64,000 nucleotides of DNA from Maratus speciosus (Eukaryota > Arthropoda > Arachnida > Araneae > Salticidae), in assembly GCA_963932465.1 (NCBI GenBank), contig OZ010792.1, positions 2,790,001 through 2,854,000 of the forward strand. The letters run 5' to 3'. Positions 45,910 through 56,215 of the stretch are shown here, piece after piece; the stretch's first letter is position 1; the number at the start of each line of letters is the position of its first letter. The notes beneath the pieces were generated by a model. That model made no database searches. It was not told where the DNA came from and saw nothing but the letters and a program-made list of their open reading frames with translations. A program made the position numbers and the translations under genes.

Positions 45910-47623
45910 TGTTGGCAAGTTCTAGACAACTATTAAAAATTAGGTTAATGAATATCTTAATTTATCTATAAATTCCCTAGCACAAGCTAACAAGAGTGTT
46001 GGGCGCACCCTTTTCTCCGAACTTACTTGATCCAAAAGAAAATCTATCTTATAGGGGCCTCTAATTATAGAGGACCTGGTGATCGTAAAGCCTAGTTAGT
46101 TAATAGATAACCTACGGTCATTTACCTAAAAGGTTATCTTGAATAAATAAGACAATGCGTTGTGAAATGTTTAGAAGATAACTAACCTATGGCCAATTGG
46201 TTTGAAGGGAAATATATAATAAAATCAAAACCACTAAATATAACTCCCCAATTTTCAGACAAACCAACCCTACAAGATAATTAATTATGGCTTTTTCATA
46301 TATGGTCTAATAATAATATTAAGCAGTCAGGTAATTTCTAAATACGTAAAATAAGTAATTAGCAAGATTTTTAACAAATAATAACAAAGAAGGGAATTAA
46401 TAATAATAAATCATTTATTTACACCACAGGCAAATTATATTAAGTTACAATTAAATAATTCATACTTTTACCATCCAAAATAATAACTCATGAAAAAAAA
46501 ACACTAATTTGGATATTAATTGAAGTTGACAAGTTCTCCTGGGCACCCTATTCCCAATTCAAACATTTGGTACACAATAGAAAAGAGAACATCCATAACA
46601 TCGTACCTTTTTCCCCATTGGGGGTCACAAGATCCTTTTAGAGTTGTAGACTTGACAGTATATATATATATATATCCAAAAGTTCTTTTTTTTTGTTTGT
46701 AGAACCACAACACACATATTAGTGTTCCGTAATTTTAGTTTTATTTACACTAAATTCCACCCAGGTCTGGGCCAAAAGCAAAAATGTTTAAATCATTTTT
46801 TAAAAAAAAATTAACACTACTATATTGCTCGTCATAGACAGAGCAAGTAAACATGGGCAGATCAGCCAAAAGGGCTTGGAAAAAAATAATCACCGCACTC
46901 TGGAACTCTTTTTGTACATCTGTATTTTTTTTTCGAGAAAAAGAAAATCTCTCTTTGTTAAAAATTTGCATGTGCGGCCCTGAGTGGTGGATGCGAATTA
47001 ACATATTCAGCATAATTAAAATCTCCAACCACTCGCCGCTGCCTGGACCCGCCTTCGTGTCGGCCAGTGATCAGTGGGTCCCCGGAATGCACAGGGCCTT
47101 CCGACCCTCCTACATCCGATATTTCAAACCCCACTTTCTCACGAGACCGCGGGCTCCCACACGAAGATCCTGCAGCTGTCCCATAAAACATGAGGTCATA
47201 AAAGTCCCTCTTTTGTACCAAAACTGTCCAATTCTTTACTTTACATCGTAATATCATACATACAGATAGTAACTGGCAATTAAGCTTTCCCCTTAGCAAA
47301 ACACTTGCCTGGGAAAATACTTAATGCTCTTGGTACCCATCCTTAATAAAATAATAATAATGTATTAATAAATGCATACATAAAAACAATAATACTGTAC
47401 ATTGAAAAAAAAAACTTGAATTAAAAAATTAATCAATTAGATAAAATAATCACTTAGATAAAAAAAACTTGAATTAAAAAATTAATCAATTAGATAAAAT
47501 AATCACTTAGATAAATATATACATAGATGATATCGACAGTAAACTTATTCATATATATATATATATCTTTTTCCTTCAAAAAAAATAGTTCTAAATATCC
47601 AAAATGTTGAAATCATGCCAACA
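45910..47623 (+). repeat. Right LTR
   Basis: Same 1,714-bp length as the left LTR. Differences noticed are AACTTACTTG versus AACTTATTTG, AAGATAATTAATT versus AAGATAAATTTAATT, two extra bases in the TA run, and AACAATAAT versus AACAACAAT. It ends TGCCAACA, followed by the target duplication CAACT. Confidence 0.88.
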
Positions 47624-48395
47624 CAACTTTTTTGAGATTCTATGAAGAACCCTTCCCAGCTACATCTCTTAATACTTTCCTATATCAGTCCTTCGCAAAA
47701 TCTGTATCGATTGTTAAACCTAACATTTCATCCCTCCCACCAACAGAAGGAGCGGCCAGACAGCATTATTTCCGGGTGTACCACCAGGTACAACTGTGGC
47801 TTGGCCAGAAACAACAACCCGAACTCTGGGGTTGGGAATGAAGACAGAATCGTCTTATTCCCATAACAACCAAGGATTCGATCGCACCTGAGGCTGTCTT
47901 AGATACCATCTTCTGCAATTGCACTACTGGGTGTGGAGCTATGTGTGGATGCAGGAAAGCAGCCATTAATTGCACAATCATCTGCAACATCTGTCATGGT
48001 GACAGTCTGAATGCTACACCCAAGTGTGTAGATCAACATGAGGAAAAAGATGAGGAGGCGATTATGGATTCAATCCTGTTGAGAACACCTTCTAATGCAC
48101 CATCCACTTCAGCTGATGATGATGTGTCAAAGAAAAAAAAAGGAACATTAAACTTAGTAAATAATATCTGTTTAGTGATAAATTAGTAGTTTTCACTATT
48201 CTCTATTATGTTTTGTCGTACTAACAAAGTTTCGCATGACCTAAACATTTTCTTAATGATAAATATTTGTCTTCAAGATCATGGGGAGATGAACAGGACA
48301 GGGAAGAAAATGAGGTGATGATTATGGATCCTAACGACACATGCACTTCCGCTGATGATGATATTGAAGGAAAAAATAAACCAGAATGATAAAGA
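47624..48395 (+). pseudogene. PIN/FEN-like nuclease gene, 3' part with CXC tail
   Basis: This is the continuation of the gene cut at 40668. From about 47632 the frame reads RFYEEPFPA and ISSLPPTEGAARQHYFRVYH, then QLWLGQKQQPELWGW. After a one-base shift it gives IFCNCTTGCGAMCGCRKAA and CTIICNICHG (about 47909-48000). The cysteine pattern CNC-x3-GCG-x2-CGCRK is like a CXC/tesmin-type zinc-binding tail. The frame closes at 48186 after an acidic SADDDV stretch. A second acidic tail (MIMDPNDTCTSADDDIEG, about 48320-48380) follows a TTGTCTTCAAG acceptor-like site and ends at a TGA near 48388, suggesting a duplicated last exon. One base is missing in the T-run at the junction, so even with the LTR element removed the frame would be broken. 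Confidence 0.72.
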
Positions 48396-48690
48396 CTCCT
48401 TAAGAGACTTATCTATTTCATAATTACATAATATCCACTTAATTATAAATTAGTATGTATCTACTTTTAGTTTTCTCCATATGTTATACTCGTAGTTATA
48501 ATGTTTCACATTAATAAACACTTCATTAATCGTGAATATTTATCTTTCATTAACTAATTACCTGCCATCATCTCATGCAGTATTGCAGTATTGGAGTGTT
48601 ATTTGTTTTATTTTATTTATTTTTTGTGACAATATTTAATAAATTTGAATAGAAATTAAATAAATTTGAAAAGACAGTTATATTTTTGTG

Positions 48691-49005
48691 AAAAATCTGT
48701 CAAGGTTCCGGTCCCGTGAATGACGGATAACCAAGGTTCCACTATGTATACCTGTCATTTGTAGAGAATTTATGCTCTTTAATTTATTCGAAAGCAATTT
48801 TTTCATGAAAACCCACAGTTTCTGAGATATTTCAAAAAACTAAAAAAGTGGGGGGCAAAATTTATTTTTGCCCCTCCCTCCCCCCGCTCACTTCCTATCC
48901 ATCAGGACTTTTTATCTAGTGATTAGTAGGTATCAATGAACAACTGTACCAATTTTTATCTCTGTAGCATTTATTTCGGCAAACTTTCCTAATTTGACTG
49001 GACTA
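48691..49005. repeat. Right TIR of long-TIR element
   Basis: Read on the minus strand it follows the left TIR from TAGTCCAGTCAAAT at the tip to GGACCGGAACCTTGACAG at the inner edge. It has TGGAACCTTGGTTATCCGTC where the left copies have TGGAACCTCGGTTAT. Confidence 0.85.
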
Positions 49006-49049
49006 TATAGCTACTATGGCTGTCGCCTCGAATGATCCTTATTATACAG

Positions 49050-49215
49050 AAACAACAACAAGTCACAACAATTTTTATTTTCCATTACATATATTATATT
49101 ACTACAATGGGACATTCACAATTACATCCATGTCTTACTCGAGGATTCGAACCCGGGCCCCTGCCGTGGCAGTAGCTGTCGCTACCGAACCGACCACGCC
49201 ACTGGGCGACTAAAA
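49050..49215 (-). repeat. tRNA-derived SINE, minus strand
   Basis: On the minus strand a box A (TGGCGTGGTCGG, 49190-49201) and a perfect box B (GGTTCGAATCC, 49143-49153) stand in tRNA order, followed by a tail (GAGTAAGACATGGATGTAAT, then AATGTCCCATTGTAG). It lies in the right arm of the hAT at 37263. The plus-strand frame over it is chance. Confidence 0.65.
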
Positions 49216-49712
49216 TGCATTAAGCCCTTTATTGGTAAAAAAAACGGGCATCGAATCCCCAGCTCTTCAATCATCCAGTTTCATCAAATTTTGTACATTT
49301 AGAAACAAGATATATCGCTATCAAATAAAGCAGTTTGGAGTTCCATACCGCAATTTTCTACACATATTAATCATGGTACTTGACCACTAATTTTTAGAGA
49401 CATTACATTAATAATTGAAAAGGAATAAACATCAACGCTTTAAAATCTATTTGACTATCTCGATACGCTCAGTCATAATTATCTTGAGACTTTCATCTAT
49501 CATCTATAAAGTTTAATAATTTCGTAAGATATTTACGATATCCTTTCTTCGTTTTTATCATATATGCTAAATTTTTGGACATGAGTGTATATATATTAAT
49601 TAGTCGGCATTTTGTTGGCAATAGTACTCGGAAATTTTTCTTCTTGGAGTCGGAAATTTGTGAGTCTACATCCCCCTACGCGACCAGGGTGGTTTACGCC
49701 CCTGCGCTCATG

Positions 49713-49773
49713 TTAAACTTATGGACAGGTTGTTTTTTCGAATTTCTCGTTTAAGTTTGAATATTTTTAAACA

Positions 49774-49807
<34 letters not shown>

Positions 49808-51117
49808 ATAGGATAGCTGGCTTGATCTCTAATAGGGTTATTTTTTACTTTTTCGATTTCGGTTGCAGATTTTTTGATATAGTCTTCTTATCTCCTTTGC
49901 ATTCGTCAGATTATTTGAGGGTTGGGGTGCGTAACTCGTCGGCGACAGAGCCCCCTAATATTTTAAATAATTGTTGCTTGGTGTTGCGGAAAATTTATGA
50001 GTTGTTGCATACATTATCATTCCAATAAATAGACTTGCATAGGAAAAGATAATCAGCACCACACAATTTATTATAAAATGTCTACCCATTTAAATTTCAT
50101 AATGGCGAAATGATTATTTATAAGTAAATTAACGATTATCAGATTTAATTTTTAATGGGTATTTTAAAGTCGGTAGTGGTTATCTTTGAAAATACCCTTT
50201 TCAATATATATATATAAACTCAATCCCACTGTAAGCATCGGTGCAAGGGGTGCCCGTAAGCACCTGTGCTGTGTCCAGGGCCCCCAAATTTGTAAGCCGG
50301 TTCCTTGGGGGTGCATGTGCCCCCTGTCCTGGTCGCCAGTTTAAGAAACCGTATTTTTTTTTTTTCATGAAGAATTCTTTCCTTCTATCACCTGACGACC
50401 CCCACGATATTAGTATTCTAACCACACGATCTTGCCAAAAAAGCATTTTAGAATCTCTGATTCATCGCGGACGGAAATATTTTAATCCGGTAATCCGAAT
50501 TATAGCGTCAGTAAAAAAAAAAAATAATAATAAAAATAATTTCTGAATTTATCGCCAGAACAGGAATGCAGGGTGCACCTTGAGACTCATTATTTTCGTT
50601 GTAATGCACTTTTCGGACAAATGACTATCGTGTCATGAAATTCCGTTATCTTTGCAAATGTTTGAAGAGTGAATAATAAGGTGGCATTTGCGGACAATTT
50701 ACATTGTTTTATTTCGCGTTTTTTCTTTTTTTTAAGTCAGTTTGTAGATGTCTCTCTTCTTAATCCGCCACCTGGAGTTTTATTTCAGGCTTTAGGGAAA
50801 TCGACGATGTCTTTTCACTTACGCATTTCATTAGATTACCGAGCACGGACATATCTTTAGAAAGACCCACTTTAAAAGGTTCGAAAAATGTTGTAGCTTT
50901 GATGTGAGCCTTGAAAGCATGAGGCCAGTTTTGGACCCAGTTGCAAAGATTTTAGGGGTCCCTAATCTTTTCTTTCGAAGGTTGGGAGATTCTATATAAG
51001 TATCGGGAGAGGGTGCATTGCCGCACCGCACTTCCCATCTCCCCACCCCCCACCCCCCAAAAAACAGGCATACTTTGGCTAACTTAGACCTTTCGCTTAT
51101 ACATATTTGAACGGGCA
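49713..51117. other. Unassigned DNA, no gene
   Basis: A 30-base poly-T lies at about 49776-49805. Some GC-rich patches (GGGGTGCCCGTAAGCACC, CCCCCCACCCCCC near 51040-51058) have no partner. Frames on both strands at 50201-50546 overlap and lack known domains. Nothing supports a gene or an element boundary. Confidence 0.45.
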
Positions 51118-51560
51118 GACTTAAGGCTGTTCTTAACTGATCTGCTTAACAAGCGCAAAACGTTTTGACACATTTACAAATTCATTTTTTAACGGAAAGA
51201 TATAAAATTGGAAAGACTGACCATGGAAGCGATTTGGAATCGAACTGTGTTTTCCATTTTTTTTATCAATAAATTACTTATTGAGTTATAAGCGGTTTTG
51301 ATCCCGTGATAAACACGTTTTTCGCCCTTTCTTCAGTGATTATTCTACTTTCGCATGGAAATTCGGTTCAAAACATCTATTTTGACACTATGTTCTGAAA
51401 AACCTATTGCGTTTGCAAAAAGAAAAAAAAAAAAAACTGAAAAAACAGCTCGATGACATAGTTTCTGAACAACAACACCTGCTAGTTTCATGCATTTACG
51501 AACAAATATGAATTAAAACATATGTCAGAAAGCCTTAAAAACACACACAAATGAGGATCC
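51118..51560. repeat. Dispersed repeat I, copy 1
   Basis: It is collinear with 60219-60640. Shared phrases are CAAGCGCAAAA or AAGCGCAAAA, ACACATTTA, TAAATTACTTATTGAGTTAT, GAAATTCGGTTCAAAAC, TTTTGAC, TTCTGAA and TTGCGTTT-CAAAAA. The class is unknown and it is non-coding. Confidence 0.65.
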
Positions 51561-51602
51561 ATAAATGAAAGGTTGGCAACCATAGTAGATCAAGCCCATT
51601 TT

Positions 51603-52500
51603 GAAACTAGTCGGATGTGGCAATGCCGAAACTTTCTTCTATGGCTACTTCCTGAAAAATGTAGCATAGTAGCGTCTCCGGTTAGGTGATTTACACCAAA
51701 ATCTAATCAGCAACAACTTACGTCAACTTCTAGTTGAATTTTAAGTTTGATGAAAATCCGTGCATTAGTTTTTGAGATAGAGTTATTGCGGAAATAGTGA
51801 TAAATCCTACATAGCAGTGGCACCTATTGGGCAATTAAAAAAAAATTATCAGGTTCAATTTATATCACGAACTTACTGAATCTAAAGTTTGATGAAAATC
51901 CATGCATTAGTTCTTGAGATACAGCTCTTGCGGAAATCGTAAAAAATGCAGCATAATAGCGCCAACTGTTGGGCGATTTACACCAAAAAACTAAACATCA
52001 CTAATCTATATCAGGGACTAACTGAATCTGAAGTTCGATGAAAATTGATGCATTAGTTCTTGCGATGGAGCTATTGCGATAATCATGAATAGTGCAGCAT
52101 AGCAGCGCCACTTATTGGGCAAGATTTACCTCAAAAAGTTATCAGCACCAAATTATATCAAGGTCTAACTGAATCTGAAGTTTTCAGAAAATCCGTGCTT
52201 TAGTTCTTGAGATATAGCTATTGTGGAAATCATGAATAATGCAGCATAGCAGCGTCACCTGCTGGGCGCTTTACACCAAAAAGTAATAGCGCCCATTTAT
52301 ATCAGACAATAACTGAATCTAAAGTTTTATTAAATTCCGGTCATTAGTTCTTGAGATAAAGCGCCCACAAAAGTTGTGTCACATACAGACACACAGACAG
52401 ACATTTTGTAGAAACATGTTTTTCGGGATCTCTGACCCCTAAAACATCTAAATCCGTCGAAAACCGGAATTCGAAAATTTCACGAATCCAAATACTTTAC
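51603..52500 (+). mobile_element. Family A repeat, copy 3, hairpin lost
   Basis: It begins AAACTAGTCGGATGTGGCAA and ACTTTCTTCTATGG. It has tandem units with CAGCGCCAC or AGCGTCACCTG and TGAATCTGAAGTT, and an ACAGACACACAGACAGAC stretch. The end reads AAAACATCTAAATCCGTCG and AATACTTTACACTGCGG, so the hairpin is lost just after its first bases. It faces the copy at 52562 tail to tail. Confidence 0.8.
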
Positions 52501-52561
52501 ACTGCGGGTGTAGATAAAGCAGATTTTGTGCACCTTCTAAATGGACTATCACATTTTTTTT

Positions 52562-53601
52562 TTTTTACTTTCTTCTATCTTAACAAGAAAAAAGTATTGG
52601 AATCGTGAAAATTTTCGACTTTCGGTTTTCGACGGATTGACACGTTTTAGGGATCAGAGATTCCGAAAAACATGTTTTTACAAAATGTCTATCTGTGAGT
52701 CTGTCTGTATGTTACACAAATTTTGTGGGCGCTCTATCTCAAGAACTATTGCACGGAATTTAATAAAAATTTATATTCATTTAGTCCCTGATATAAATGG
52801 ATGCTGATTAGTTTTTGGTGTAAATCGCTCAACAGGTGGCGCTGCCATCCAGCCTTTTTCACGATTTCAGCAATCACTCAATCTCCAGAACTAATGCACG
52901 GATTTTCATCAAACTTCAGATTCAGTTAATCCTTGACATGAATTGAAGTTTTGTACATTTTGGTGTAAATCGCTCAACAGGTAGCGCTGCTATACTGCAT
53001 TTTTTACGATTTCCGCAATAGCTCTATCTCAACAACTAATGCTTGGATTTTCATCAAACTTCGGATTCAAGTATACTTTGATATGAATTAGTGCTGTTTG
53101 TGTTTTGGTGCAAATCGCTCAACAGGTGGCGCTGCTATGCAGCATTTTTCAGAATTTCCACCACTTGATATCTCAATAACTAATGCACGAATTTTCATCA
53201 AACTTCAGATTTGGGTATACCTTGATATCAATTAGTGTTATTTAGGTTTTGGTGCAAATCGCTCAGCAGGTGGCGCTGCTATGCAGCATTTTTCAGAATT
53301 TCCACCATAGCTCTATCTCAATAACTAATGCACGAATTTTCATCAAACTTCAGATTCAGGTATACCTTGATATCAATTAGTGTTATTTAGGTTTTGGTGT
53401 AAATCGCTCAACAGGTGGCGCTACTCTGCTACATTTTTCCGTATTTCCGCTATAGTTCTATCTCTAGAACTAATGCACGGATTTTCATCAAACTTCATGA
53501 ATTGATGCTAAATTGATGTAATTTTCTGTTCTATTTAAATGATTTAATTAACGTGATTTATATAGAAGAAAGTTTTGTGATGGCCACAACATACTAGTTT
53601 C
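52562..53601 (-). mobile_element. Family A repeat, copy 4, minus strand
   Basis: The terminal hairpin (plus-strand ACTTTCTTCTATCTTAAC / AAAAAAGT) is at about 52567-52597 and the family start (complement of ACTAGTATGTTGTGGCC) at about 53580-53600. Five tandem units carry GGTGTAAATCGCTCAACAGG, GGCGCTGCTATGCAGCATTT and ATCAAACTTCAGATTCAG. Spacing of the units is about 120-150 bp. Confidence 0.85.
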
Positions 53602-53659
53602 AAAATGGACTTGGTCTACTGTGGCTCTGAACCCCTCAAATATGAGTCTTTAATTTTAT

Positions 53660-54010
53660 AATGTATCGTTCGGTCCGTCTGTCTATCCGTCCGCATATAG
53701 CAGAGCAAAAACTACCCAACCGAATCGTCTGAAATTTTAAATATAATTGTTGCAAAATTTTGTCGAGTCATTTCAAATTTTATGAAAATCGGGTATATAG
53801 TTTAATGACAGAGACAGGCAAAAGTTTTCAGTTACAGGACGGACCATGGGAAAAAATGATTTCAAGCGCATTTTAATGATGTTACAGCCTTTAGAATAGA
53901 ATGAAATGGATAGGCACTTATGAAGTGGACTAAAATAGACATTCAGTATACTATGCGGTGCAAAAGACATTTATAAAACTAATTACAGTACGAACACACC
54001 TCATTTACCA
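53660..54010 (-). mobile_element. Family C repeat, minus strand, 3' truncated
   Basis: The 5' start near 53990-54005 is the complement of AGGTGTGTTCGTACTGTAAT. The body has AAATTTTGTCGAGTCATTTC and CCAACCGAATCGTCTGAAAT, and a CGGTCCGTCTGTCTATCCG stretch. The terminal hairpin seen at 22850 is missing at the left edge. Confidence 0.7.
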
Positions 54011-54064
54011 CATTTGAAATGCAATTTCCAAAAGTGTTTATACTGAAAACAATACTATTCTGAT

Positions 54065-54490
54065 GTTTATAAAAAGGAAGAATTTCCCACTAAATAAGAG
54101 AAAATTTTCTTCTGTAAACCATGGAGTATTCAGAAATACTGATCCCCTTTATCTTAGATTTGTCATGGATTAAGTTGTTTCCTGTCCTGTTAACTGCGAA
54201 GAAAATTTTGAAACCGCGTGTGGCATCATTGGAATTCCAACTTAAGCGTGTTACTTATCTTTTAAGTTATATTTCTTGGTTATTTTAAAGTTATATTTCT
54301 TGAAAACAATAGTACTCAGATGAAAAAAGAAAATCGGATAAATAAGGGAAGTTCTTCTACCGTGAAACATGGAGTTTTCAGAAATACTGTTCTTCTTTAT
54401 CTTGGATTTTTCATGGATTAATTTGTTTCCTGTCCTATTAACTGTAAAGAAAATTGTGAAACCGCGAGTAAGCATCACTGGAATTCCGAT
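54065..54490. repeat. Duplicated block, unit about 245 bp
   Basis: CATGGAGT-TTCAGAAATACTG, ATGGATTAA-TTGTTTCCTG and GTGAAACCGCGAGT-type phrases appear twice, at about 54120-54235 and 54368-54485. The two short frames that cross the second copy show no domain. The source of the duplication is unknown. Confidence 0.7.
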
Positions 54491-55261
54491 CCGACGTAAT
54501 ATGCAGATGGAGTGGGAAAGACATCGGCCAGGGTCTCTCAGAATTTGTATCCATCTCCTGCCACTGTGACGTCGCGAGATAGGTCGAGTTTCGCAAATTC
54601 TTGTTCTACTTATTCATTTGATTTGATTGAACAGTGAACTCCTTTTTGGACAGTGCGATGTTGTAATAGAGGGTAAGCGACACCAGAGGCGACAACTTTT
54701 TAAAATTTCAGAGTGGCTGGGGCATAGTCGATCATGAAGATCGAAAAAATCATTCGAAGAGATGCAGAGAGAGACCCTCTATTTAATTGATTATTTTATA
54801 TTTTTAGGGAGAGGGGACGCACCCTCTGAAAATTTTCAGAGGGGGGCGTTCCCCTGTACTCCGCGCCTATGATCGATTCAGGGCCTGGTTAACCCTTTCA
54901 GGAGCAATGTACTTTTATTCGTAAAAAGTTGAAATAATTAATCCCACCAGTATTTACAAGAAAATTTATTTGTAAACAAGTAAAAGTATATTTTCGCGTA
55001 TTTAATAAAAGTGAAATTTTCATTAAAAAATTCGGGTACCGATGTGGCAATTAGGGATTAAAATTATGTGATGCCATAGCGCCATCACCGCCCTTCAAGG
55101 GGTTAAAGCATGGGAAAACTGGCCATGACACTGGAACCCTTGATTTTGGGGCCCTCCAAATGTATTATTCAATTTTCATAAAGTTTATATTTGAAATCTA
55201 TTTTGACCATGGGTTGATTATAATCAATATTTTGTATTTTTAGAGCAAGATAAGACTAAAA
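54491..55261. other. Unassigned DNA
   Basis: No gene. CAGAGGCG near 54684 and GCGCCTATGATCG near 54864 form part of a loose inverted pair with ATAGTCGATCATG near 54725, which may mark a decayed element, but the ends cannot be defined. CCTTTCAGGAGCAATG and CCCTTCAAGGGGTTAAA (55091-55107) are short palindrome-rich segments. Confidence 0.35.
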
Positions 55262-55375
55262 ACACAAAATATAATATACTAGCTAACCTGGCCGGCGTTG
55301 CCTGGTCTCATTCCTCTGTCTGTCCATCCGTCTGTCACAAAGCTCGTACTCGGAAACTATTTAAGTTCCAGACTT

Positions 55376-55412
<37 letters not shown>

Positions 55413-55650
55413 TAGAGCTGAATGCCCCCTGATCTTGCCAAAATCATAAAATTTTGAAAAGATCTTAATGGACGCACGTTATTAATTAAAAACCCCAATT
55501 AAAAGAATGTAAAATGTTCATAATTCAACAAAAGCATCGATTTTAATCAAACCGCAGCGATTTGCTGTCAGAAGTGGGACAGTTTACCATAATTTAGAAG
55601 GGGATCCATGGCGATAAATGTACTGGGCGTTTTGAAAGGCGTCTGTACTT
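55262..55650 (-). mobile_element. Family B body with Helitron-type CTAG end
   Basis: On the minus strand the family B phrases AAATTTTATGATTTTG, GCATTCAGCTCTATG, CAAGTCTGGAACTTA, TTTCCGAGTACGAGC and GACAGACGGATGGACAGAC appear in order. Then, instead of the AGGGTTTCG hairpin, the sequence reads CCAGGCAACGCCGG then GTTAGCTAG followed by T. A GC hairpin followed by CTAG and a T is the classical Helitron 3' terminus. A 29-base poly-T lies at about 55380-55408. Confidence 0.6.
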
Positions 55651-56215
55651 TATAATTTACCGGACATAAAAACTAGAAAATTGCATACGCAAAAGCAAAA
55701 ATTTTTTCTCTTTCAGAATTTATAAATTTTTTCAGAAAATTCCATCTAGAAGCAGAAAAAAAAGACAAGCAGTAGAACACAGGTGTTTGAGAAATATTTC
55801 ATGGCCAGACGGCTGTCGCTTAGGGCACTATTACCGGCCTATAATTTTTTTTTACAAATATTGCAATTATAGATTTAATTTTTAAGCCTCTATGTGTACT
55901 TTTTGACGCTGATTCCGAATACGTAATATTGTTTAACCCTTTGAGGGGCAGGCAATTGTATTTCTGAAATGTCGAATTCACACCGGAATCTGCAAAAAGA
56001 TTTTTTGCAAAACAAGGAAAAGCAATTTTACGACATTTTCCCAGCAAAGTTAGAGAAGCAAAATTTAATAAAATTTTTCTGGTGCAAATCTTCATTAATC
56101 GTAGGTGGGATAAAATATGTCCCACGGCCCCTCAAGGGGTTAAATATTCCCAGTAGAACTCTAATTATCAATGAAAAATCTGATTTAATGAAAGTATTCA
56201 TTTCCTCTTCGCCAT
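55651..56215. repeat. Dispersed fragment E and spacer
   Basis: The block at 55820-55935 (TTTTTTACAAATATTGC, TTTTGACGCTGATTCCGAAT, ACGTAATATT) matches 62775-62885. No protein is encoded. CCTTTGAGGGGCAGG (55938) and CCCCTCAAGGGGTTAAAT (56127) form an inverted pair of unknown origin enclosing about 190 bp. Confidence 0.5.

Larger units (their letters stand above)
40669..47623 (+). mobile_element. LTR retroelement without gag/pol, TSD CAACT
   Basis: Two direct repeats of 1,714 bp (40669-42382 and 45910-47623) begin TG(C/T)TGGCAAG and end TGCCAACA, the TG...CA layout of LTRs. The five bases CAACT flank both ends (40664-40668, 47624-47628). Only a handful of differences between the LTRs are seen, so the insertion is young. 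The 3,527-bp inside has no reverse transcriptase, protease, integrase or gag frame. It begins and ends with 951-bp inverted arms. A purine tract GGGAGGGAAG (about 45898-45907) just before the right LTR fits a polypurine tract; its mirror image is next to the left LTR, where a tRNA primer site would be expected. The plus-strand orientation is a guess from this tract. Confidence 0.85.
38597..49005. mobile_element. Long-TIR element with nuclease-like gene
   Basis: Terminal inverted repeats of about 315 bp are present: a tandem pair on the left (38597-38912 and 38913-39228) and one on the right (48691-49005). Shared phrases include TAGTCCAATCAAAT at the tip, AATGCTACAGAGA, TTGATACCTACTAATGACTA, TCCTGATGGATAGGAAGTGA and AGTGGAACCTCGGTTAT at the inner side. 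TAT or TA may be the duplicated target (38594-38596, 49006-49008), but this is not decisive. Without the LTR insertion it is about 3.45 kb and carries a single decayed gene on the plus strand. I cannot assign it to a named superfamily. Confidence 0.8.
37263..49704. mobile_element. Outer hAT element of a three-level nest
   Basis: The left end is CAGGAGTGTAAATCC. The right end, reverse-complemented, is CAGGGGCGTAAACCACC. Both flanks carry the perfect octamer CGCTCATG (37255-37262 and 49705-49712). A long G-run lies just inside the left end. After removing the inner element (38597-49005) about 2 kb of hAT sequence remains, with no transposase. AGTCGGAAA motifs near both ends also occur in the hAT at 12672, suggesting a related family. 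Confidence 0.88.

Noticed and set aside
49100..49213. Alanine/valine-rich plus-strand frame
   Set aside because: It reads antisense through a tRNA-derived SINE.
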